Positions 57,564 to 64,000 of a stretch of 64,000 nt of DNA are shown one piece after another. The position numbers were made by a program, and so were the translations under genes. Within the stretch, counting starts at the first letter, position 1, and each line of letters begins with the position of its first letter. The notes beneath the pieces are model-generated. The model had not been told where the DNA came from. It worked only from the letters and a program-made list of their open reading frames with translations, and made no database searches. Location of the stretch: NCBI GenBank assembly GCA_015660855.1, contig JACSDG010000006.1, forward strand, positions 1 through 64,000, in the 5' to 3' direction. The stretch is from Magnetococcales bacterium. GTDB taxonomy: Bacteria > Pseudomonadota > Magnetococcia > Magnetococcales > UBA8363.

Positions 57564-58028
57564 TTATCCCTCGCGTTGAGCATCGTCATACTTCTGCTCG
57601 ATCTGCTTACCGTGTTTGGCCTCCTGTTCGGCCAAAAAGGAAAAAATTTCGGCCAATTCCGGATTGGGTGCCGTATCGGCCAAAGCCCGATAAAAACGCG
57701 AAGCCTGTTTTTCCCGTTTGGCGGCCAGGATCAAGGCATCTTCGTAGCCGATGTTACCACCACGATCCTTCACCACCAACATTTCGGCCACTTTCATATC
57801 GGGATCGGCGGTGATCCTGGAGGAAACAGGCAGGCGCTTGTTGGCCAGAATCGCCTCCAAACGCCGCTTATGATCGTATTCCTCATCGGCATGGGCCAGC
57901 ATGGCCTTCTTTTGGTCCTCACTTGTGGAGCGTTTGGCCATTCCTTCGTAAAACTTCGCTTCTTCCTCTTCATGATTGATGGCAAAGCGAATGGCATCTT
58001 CAAAGGTATTCATTTCCGACATATTCAC
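57564..58028 (-). CDS. Ferritin-like/rubrerythrin family protein
   Basis: AINHEEEEAKFYEGMAKRS; ALILAAKREKQASRFYRALADTA; EEQEAKHG-type motif. Confidence 0.82.
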   Translation of the reverse strand: MNMSEMNTFEDAIRFAINHEEEEAKFYEGMAKRSTSEDQKKAMLAHADEEYDHKRRLEAILANKRLPVSSRITADPDMKVAEMLVVKDRGGNIGYEDALILAAKREKQASRFYRALADTAPNPELAEIFSFLAEQEAKHGKQIEQKYDDAQREG

Positions 58029-58078
58029 TCCTCATTAGCTTGGATTGACCCGCACGGCCAATCCTGACTGTGGCAGGA

Positions 58079-58933
58079 TCACCAATATTTTTCCACATGC
58101 AAATTACCCGGTTCCTTGTGAGATCCCGGATCAAACCCACGCCCCCGAAGAATGGAGGTAGCATTTTCCACCATACCCGGGTTGCCACAAAGGAAGACAT
58201 GGCAAGAATCGGGGTTGAGCGTAAAACCAACGCGTCTTTCGATTCCGGGCAGTTCCAAGAAATTATCCAGACGACCAGTGAGTCCATTCCAGGATAGATC
58301 GTTCCTGGGATTGCTAACCACGGGGACATAACTGAAGCCCTCACAGGCACGGTCCAGGGATTCCAGTTCGGCGCGATAACCCAGATCCCAGGAATATCGG
58401 GCACCGTGAAGGACCGCCATGGGCCGCGCCGGACACCCCTGCCCCAACGCCAGCGTCCGCACCATGCTCATGTAGGGGGCAAGCCCGGTTCCGGTTCCCA
58501 CCAGGAGCAGGTTCTTACCCGGAGGAACCCGGTCCAAGGTAAAAACACCAACGGCTTTGGTCCCCAGGAAAAGCCGATCGCCAGCCTTCAGACAAAAAAG
58601 ACGCGGAGTCAACTGTCCACTCCCCAGCAGGGAGATGTAGAATTCGACAAATTCGCGTTCCTGACTGCCCGAACTGATGGAATAAGCCCGTCGAATCAAC
58701 CGCTCCGCCTGCCCCTGATCCCATTCTTCAGGATCGGCGTCGAGCAACCGAGGGGACCCGTAGGTCAACCCAAGGACATTAAACTGACCCGCTTTGAACT
58801 GGAAGTCGCCATCGGGACGCACACGAAAAATGGCCAGACGCGGTGCGACATCAACTCTCTCGATCAAAGTGGCGTTATAGGCTCCCTTGGATAGGGGCAC
58901 CGCGTTGTCGGTCGTTCCCATAAGCCCTCCCAC
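58079..58933 (-). CDS. Ferredoxin--NADP+ reductase
   Basis: RRAYSISSG, LLVGTGTGLAPYMSMVR, HVFLCGNPGMV, C-terminal HVEKYW. Confidence 0.9.
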   Translation of the reverse strand: MGGLMGTTDNAVPLSKGAYNATLIERVDVAPRLAIFRVRPDGDFQFKAGQFNVLGLTYGSPRLLDADPEEWDQGQAERLIRRAYSISSGSQEREFVEFYISLLGSGQLTPRLFCLKAGDRLFLGTKAVGVFTLDRVPPGKNLLLVGTGTGLAPYMSMVRTLALGQGCPARPMAVLHGARYSWDLGYRAELESLDRACEGFSYVPVVSNPRNDLSWNGLTGRLDNFLELPGIERRVGFTLNPDSCHVFLCGNPGMVENATSILRGRGFDPGSHKEPGNLHVEKYW

Positions 58934-59116
58934 GTTACCTGGGGCAACGATTAAAACCCCGCCCCACCATCCACAAACCTCTTCACCGTGTCTCCCTTAT
59001 TATCACTCCCTGGGACGATTTTCCACAGCCATCGAAAAGATACCACCCCATTGAGTAGGATTCAGGACGATGGACACCCACGAATCTCCCCACTCAAGGC
59101 GGATGGAAACCGCATC

Positions 59117-60259
59117 CTAATACTCAGCCTCCTCCCCGGCCAAAGCGCGATGAAAGGCCTTTTGAAAGCTGATGAAGCGGCCCTGCCCGATGGCCTCTTT
59201 CATGGCGTGAGCGAGATCCAGATAATAAAAAAGATTGTGTAGCGTCATCAACCTCAGGCCGAGAATTTCCCGGTTGACATACAGATGTCGCAGGTAGGCA
59301 CGACTGTAATGACGGCACGTTTCGCACCCGCAACGACGATCCACAGGCCCCGCATCCTCCCGGTTTTCGGCCCGTTTGATGTTAAAAGGCCCTTGCCGGG
59401 TGAACAACTGGCCATTGCGGGCATTTCGGGTGGGCAAGACGCAGTCAAACATGTCCACGCCACAGGCCACGGCATCGACGATATCCTCCGGTTTGCCCAC
59501 CCCCATGAGATAGCGCGGTTTGTCCAGCGGCAGCAGATGTGGGGCGTAGGAAAGTACCCCCAACATGGCTTCACGCGACTCCCCTACCGAAAGCCCCCCC
59601 ATGGCGTAACCATCAAAACCCAAATCCACAAGCCCAAACGCCGACTCCCGCCGCAACCCTTCATGAATCCCCCCCTGCATGATGCCAAACAATGCGCGAT
59701 TGGATTTTTCTGGATCACGGGCCGATTTGCCGCGCCCAGCCCAGCGCAATGACAACGCCATGGCCGATTCCACTTGGCTCAACCGGGCATCGGCGGGGGG
59801 ACATTCATCCAATTGCATCATGATGTCCGACCCCAGTGTTTCCTGAACCGACACGGCATTCTCTGGACTTAAAAAATGTTTTGAACCATCAATATGCGAC
59901 CGAAACAAAGCCCCTTCCTCGCTGATTTTACACAGTGCCCCCAAACTGAAAATCTGGAAACCACCCGAATCGGTAAGGATGGGTCGATCCCAGTTCATAA
60001 ACCGGTGCAATCCCCCCAGCCGCCCCACGATTTCATGACCAGGCCGCAAAAACAAATGATAGGTATTGGCCAATACAATCTGCGCCCCCACTCCTTTGAG
60101 TTCACCCGGAGTCATCGCCTTGACCGTCCCCTGGGTTCCCACCGGCATGAATATGGGTGTTTCCACGGTTCCATGCGCGGTATGTACCTTCCCCATACGG
60201 GCACCACAGGGGTCGGTGGCCACAAGTTCAAACGAAAATGGATCTGACATCAAAATCAC
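59117..60259 (-). CDS. tgt: Queuine tRNA-ribosyltransferase
   Basis: DSGGFQIFSLG, GGLSVGE, FDCVLPTRNARNG, CGCETCRHYSRAYLRHL. Confidence 0.96.
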   Translation of the reverse strand: MILMSDPFSFELVATDPCGARMGKVHTAHGTVETPIFMPVGTQGTVKAMTPGELKGVGAQIVLANTYHLFLRPGHEIVGRLGGLHRFMNWDRPILTDSGGFQIFSLGALCKISEEGALFRSHIDGSKHFLSPENAVSVQETLGSDIMMQLDECPPADARLSQVESAMALSLRWAGRGKSARDPEKSNRALFGIMQGGIHEGLRRESAFGLVDLGFDGYAMGGLSVGESREAMLGVLSYAPHLLPLDKPRYLMGVGKPEDIVDAVACGVDMFDCVLPTRNARNGQLFTRQGPFNIKRAENREDAGPVDRRCGCETCRHYSRAYLRHLYVNREILGLRLMTLHNLFYYLDLAHAMKEAIGQGRFISFQKAFHRALAGEEAEY

Positions 60260-60293
60260 CTGGCATCAAACATCATAAAAATGAAAGCTGCGT

Positions 60294-61352
60294 TTAACCC
60301 GGCCACAGCAAGGAAGCATCACCATAGGAATAAAAACGATAATCCCTGCTCAAAGCATGGGCATAAACACGATCCAATCGCGGCAAACCAATGAAAGCCG
60401 CCACCAACAACAGCAGGCTGGAACGTGGCAGGTGAAAATTGGTGATCAATCCATCGACCACCTGAAAATCAAACCCTGGCAGGATGAAAAGATCGGTTTC
60501 CCCCTGCCAGGGAAAAAGCCCGCCCGCCTGACGCACAGCCCCCTCCAATGTTCGCACCACCGTCGTCCCCACCGCCACCACCCGCCCCCCTTTGGCGCGT
60601 GTGGTCCGAATCGCCGCCACCGTCGCAGCGGGGAGACAACACCATTCCCGGTGCATTTTTTGCCCCGACAGCCCCCCCCTACGCAAAGGTTGAAACGTTC
60701 CCAACCCCACATGCAACGTTGTTACAGCCCAACCCACCCCGCGCTCCGACAAGGTGCAGAACAACTCTTGCGTAAAGTGCAATCCCGCCGTCGGAGCCGC
60801 CACAGCCCCGGCATGACGGGCAAAAACCGTCTGGTAACGCTCCCGGTCCTCACGACCCGGCACAGGGGCAATATAGGGCGGCAATGGCACCTGCCCAAAA
60901 CGCTCAAGCACGCTTTCCTGCGTTTGCCCAGGGTGATGCAGCCGCACCCGAAACCCGGCCTCGGTCCGATCCTGAATGATCACCTCAAAGTCGGGTCCGA
61001 TAAAAACCGTCTCCCCCAATCGCACCCGCTTGTTACTCCGCACCAAGCCCTCCCAAACGCCCTCCTCCCCCAAAGGCCGCAACAAAAACACCTCCATCGC
61101 CCCTCCCGTTTTTCTGCACCCCGACAACCGCGCCGGAATCACCCGCGTATCGTTGAGCACCAGCAGGTCACCTGGAGACAATTCTTTCGCCAGATCAAAA
61201 AAACTTCGATCTTCCTCCTCTCCCGCATGACTCACCAGTAAACGCGCCGTGTCCCTGGGATTGGCCGGGATCTGGGCTATGCGATCCTGCGGCAGATCGT
61301 AACCAAACTGATCCACACTCAAAGGGATTGAAAAGTTGAATACCTGGGCCAT
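60294..61352 (-). CDS. queA: S-adenosylmethionine:tRNA ribosyltransferase-isomerase
   Basis: YDLPQDRIAQIPANPRDTARLLV; APTAGLHFT; LHVGLGTFQP. Confidence 0.96.
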   Translation of the reverse strand: MAQVFNFSIPLSVDQFGYDLPQDRIAQIPANPRDTARLLVSHAGEEEDRSFFDLAKELSPGDLLVLNDTRVIPARLSGCRKTGGAMEVFLLRPLGEEGVWEGLVRSNKRVRLGETVFIGPDFEVIIQDRTEAGFRVRLHHPGQTQESVLERFGQVPLPPYIAPVPGREDRERYQTVFARHAGAVAAPTAGLHFTQELFCTLSERGVGWAVTTLHVGLGTFQPLRRGGLSGQKMHREWCCLPAATVAAIRTTRAKGGRVVAVGTTVVRTLEGAVRQAGGLFPWQGETDLFILPGFDFQVVDGLITNFHLPRSSLLLLVAAFIGLPRLDRVYAHALSRDYRFYSYGDASLLWPG

Positions 61353-61395
61353 CCGCCGCCAAAGGAATCAGAAAGTTGCTACGCGCATCACCCTT

Positions 61396-62193
61396 CTACT
61401 TCTGGGGGATCAGCAGACTCGAAATAAAGATCACCATGGCCGCTACGACAATGGAGGGACCCGAAGGGGTATCCCAATAGAAGGAAGCTGCAAGGCCAAG
61501 AGAAACCGACAGCATACCGATCAAAGCACCGAACAAGGCCATGGCTTCGGGTGAACGCACCAAGTTGCGCGCTGCGGCAGCAGGGATGATCAGCATGGAG
61601 GTCACCAATAAAATACCGACAATTTTCATGGTCATGGCGATCACCAAAGCGATCAGCAGCATGAAAATCAGATGAATGCGATCCACGGGAACCCCTTCAG
61701 CCCGTGCCAAATCTTCATGGATGGTCATGAGCAACAAAGGATTCCACAACCTGGCCAGGATCGATAACACCACCCCCCCCCCCAGGACAATCCCAATCAC
61801 ATCGGCCATGGAAACAGCAAGGATGTCACCGAAGAGATATCCCATCAAGTCAATGCGCACCTCAGACATGAAGCCCAGAACCACCAATCCCAGAGACAGG
61901 GTACCGTGGGACAGGATTCCCAAAAGGGTATCGCTGGCAAAAGCCTGCCGCCGCTGTAACGGCAACAAAACCAAGGCAATGACACAACTGACAACCACCA
62001 CCCCCAGGGTCAGGTTGGCATGCAGCATCAATCCCATGGCCACACCCAACAAGCCACCATGGGCCATGGTATCGCCGAAATAGGCCATACGCCGCCAAAC
62101 CACAAAGCACCCCAAAGGTCCGCTTACCGCAGCCACCCCCAAACCGGCCAACCACGACAGCAGCATAAAATCAGCCATTTGCTGTCTCCTCAC
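61396..62193 (-). CDS. znuB: Zinc ABC transporter permease ZnuB
   Basis: GPLGCFVVWRRMAYFGDTMAHGGLLGVA. Confidence 0.9.
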   Translation of the reverse strand: MRRQQMADFMLLSWLAGLGVAAVSGPLGCFVVWRRMAYFGDTMAHGGLLGVAMGLMLHANLTLGVVVVSCVIALVLLPLQRRQAFASDTLLGILSHGTLSLGLVVLGFMSEVRIDLMGYLFGDILAVSMADVIGIVLGGGVVLSILARLWNPLLLMTIHEDLARAEGVPVDRIHLIFMLLIALVIAMTMKIVGILLVTSMLIIPAAAARNLVRSPEAMALFGALIGMLSVSLGLAASFYWDTPSGPSIVVAAMVIFISSLLIPQK

Positions 62194-62252
62194 CTGATTA
62201 TTTCTTTAACGGAGACAGACCACTGACGCTCCGTCCCCATCCAACCCCCTCC

Positions 62253-63020
62253 TTAAATCGGACTTTCCCTCTTCAAGGTGACATGTTCCCCATGGTCATC
62301 ACAGCGATGCCGATGGTGATACAGTGCCAGGGATTTAACGACATGATCGCCGAAAAGTTCTTTGAACTCCGGATGATTGCTCACATGATCGGGTTTCCCG
62401 GTGCAACAGACATGATGGTTAAGGCATACCACCCTGTCGGTTGCGCCCATGACAATATGCAAATCATGCGAGACCAACAGCACCCCCCAACCAAAACGAT
62501 CCCGCAAAGTACCGATCAGGCGATAGAGTTCAATCTCGCCGGCATAGTCAACCCCCTGGACCGGTTCATCCAATACCAATACATCGGGACGACCCAGCAT
62601 GGCCCGCGCCAAAACCATTCGTTTAAACTCACCCCCGGACAGACCATGCACCGGGGCATCGTGGAGGTGGACCACACCCGTCAACTCCAAGGTTTCCATA
62701 ATGGCACCCATGGATTCTCTTCCCAGCTTGAGAAAACGTGAAACCGTCAACGGCAGGACGGAATCAACGGAAATATTTTGCGGGACATAGCCCAAACGGA
62801 TTCCCGGCTTGCGCCACACCTGGGGGGGATGACTGGGATGGATTCCAAGCAAAACCTTGAGCAAAGTCGTCTTACCCGCCCCATTAGGCCCCACCAGCGT
62901 CACAATTTCTCCCGAATGCACCTGAAGGTTGACCCGATCCAAAATTTTTCTTCCCCCCAGGTGATAATCGACCTCCCGTGCTGCCAACAGAAGATTCGGC
63001 GAAGATTCGGCGGCCGTCAT
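62253..63020 (-). CDS. znuC: Zinc ABC transporter ATP-binding protein ZnuC
   Basis: VGPNGAGKTTLLKVLLG; LSGGEFKRMVLARAMLGRPDVLVLDEP. Confidence 0.92.
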   Translation of the reverse strand: MTAAESSPNLLLAAREVDYHLGGRKILDRVNLQVHSGEIVTLVGPNGAGKTTLLKVLLGIHPSHPPQVWRKPGIRLGYVPQNISVDSVLPLTVSRFLKLGRESMGAIMETLELTGVVHLHDAPVHGLSGGEFKRMVLARAMLGRPDVLVLDEPVQGVDYAGEIELYRLIGTLRDRFGWGVLLVSHDLHIVMGATDRVVCLNHHVCCTGKPDHVSNHPEFKELFGDHVVKSLALYHHRHRCDDHGEHVTLKRESPI

Positions 63021-63502
63021 GAATGTTCCCCTTTGCAATCGGAACACACCCCAACCAGCTCCACATTGACCGTTTCCAGGTTGAAACCAATATCCTGTGC
63101 CACCTGGGGGAGAAGATTGGCAATAGCATAGGATTCGGTTTCCACCACGCAATCGCAATGGCGACATATCCAGAATTGGGGACGTTGATCATGCCCTGGG
63201 TGGGTGCAGGCAAAATAGGCATTACGAATTCCGACGCGATGAACCAACCCCATGTCCATGAGAAACTCCAGGGAGCGATAAACCGCCATGGGAGCCAGAC
63301 GCCTCCCGGTCCGACCATTCATCTGCCCTAAAATATCATAGGCACCCAGGCAACGATGGCTACCGGATAAAATGGCCAAAACTTCGCGTCGTTGCGGCGT
63401 TAACCTGACTTTTTTCTGCCGGCAGATGGCATCTGCCTTACCGAGAATGCCTGCCTTGCAACGATCATGGTCATGCTGGAATGGCAAAAATCCCGTCTGC
63501 AT
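63017..63502 (-). CDS. zur: Fur-family zinc uptake regulator
   Basis: LTPQRREVLAIL; HPGHDQRPQFWICRHCDCVVE; 4-nt overlap with znuC. Confidence 0.9.
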   Translation of the reverse strand: MQTGFLPFQHDHDRCKAGILGKADAICRQKKVRLTPQRREVLAILSGSHRCLGAYDILGQMNGRTGRRLAPMAVYRSLEFLMDMGLVHRVGIRNAYFACTHPGHDQRPQFWICRHCDCVVETESYAIANLLPQVAQDIGFNLETVNVELVGVCSDCKGEHS

Positions 63503-63568
63503 GAATCCCCCCCTGGCTGGAACAATAATCCTGGAAATATAGATTTTTTCACAATCTTGACGTTATAA

Positions 63569-63585
63569 ATGTTATAATATAGCAT
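63569..63585. promoter_or_regulatory. Probable Zur operator ATGTTATAATATAGCAT between divergent zur and znuA
   Basis: Imperfect palindrome containing the GTTATAATATA core known for Zur boxes. Confidence 0.7.
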
Positions 63586-63640
63586 CAACGTGATTCCTGC
63601 CAATTTTTTCCTCCCCCAGATCAAAACGTGAGCCGCCCCG

Positions 63641-64000
63641 ATGCCCCGAATCTTGGTCAAATCGTCATGGAAAAAAATGGTTCTGGTACTGTTTTCGATC
63701 CTGTTTGCTCCCCCAGCCTGGGCAAAGGATCCTCAGGTTTTGGTGAGCATCAAACCCATCCACGCCCTGGTATCGGGGGTAATGCAGGGGGTTGGGGAAC
63801 CAAAATTGTTGCTGCAAGGGGCGGCCTCGCCCCATTCCTACGCCCTGCGCCCTTCCGAGGCGGTGTTGTTGAACAAAGCAGACCTGATTTTCTGGGTGGG
63901 CGAAGATTTGGAAACTTTTCTCACCAAACCCTTACGGCAACTGGCGGCAAACGCCCACATCGTTGCGCTGCATACGGCCCCCGGAATCCACCTGCTACCC
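63641..64000 (+). CDS. znuA: Zinc ABC transporter substrate-binding protein ZnuA (3' end outside window)
   Basis: Signal peptide; VLVSIKPIHALVSGVMQGVGEPKLLLQGAASPHSYALRPSEAVLLNKADLIFWVGEDLE. Confidence 0.93.
   Translation, partial: MPRILVKSSWKKMVLVLFSILFAPPAWAKDPQVLVSIKPIHALVSGVMQGVGEPKLLLQGAASPHSYALRPSEAVLLNKADLIFWVGEDLETFLTKPLRQLAANAHIVALHTAPGIHLLP

Noticed and set aside
60357-61241. 294-aa plus-strand ORF
   Set aside because: Antisense to queA, which is strongly supported

Overview
This 64 kb window looks like a proteobacterial chromosome segment; the taxon is not certain. Housekeeping blocks are the cluster lapB-lapA-ihfB-rpsA-cmk-aroA-tyrA-pheA (minus strand), bamD, tgt-queA, queC, and a Zur/ZnuABC zinc locus. 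Accessory blocks are: (i) a UbiA-type prenyltransferase/HAD/methyltransferase/YfhO-like membrane protein cluster; (ii) a VapBC-like toxin-antitoxin with a second vapC remnant; (iii) a chemotaxis/two-component cluster (CheA, REC, CheC, hybrid kinase, REC-GGDEF, CheC, CheD) with no receptor visible; (iv) a ~20 kb MSHA-like type IV pilus/type II secretion-like locus (33.6-53.5 kb). The last block is the most interesting. It combines secretin, ATPase, PilC-like and several prepilin genes with a Ser/Thr kinase-FGE fusion, an FHA-GspE ATPase fusion carrying four DEAT[VI]VR motifs, PilM-PilN-like and PilO-PilP-like fusions, a GspB-like protein with a degenerate SNase-like domain, and a terminal caspase-FGE protein whose C-terminus resembles the variable region of diversity-generating-retroelement targets. 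A family of GC-rich palindromic intergenic repeats is dispersed through the window. Two copies, identical over 92 bp by eye and in direct orientation, bracket the pilus locus. cmk appears internally deleted and frameshifted. No CRISPR array, rRNA, tRNA or intact insertion sequence was recognised.
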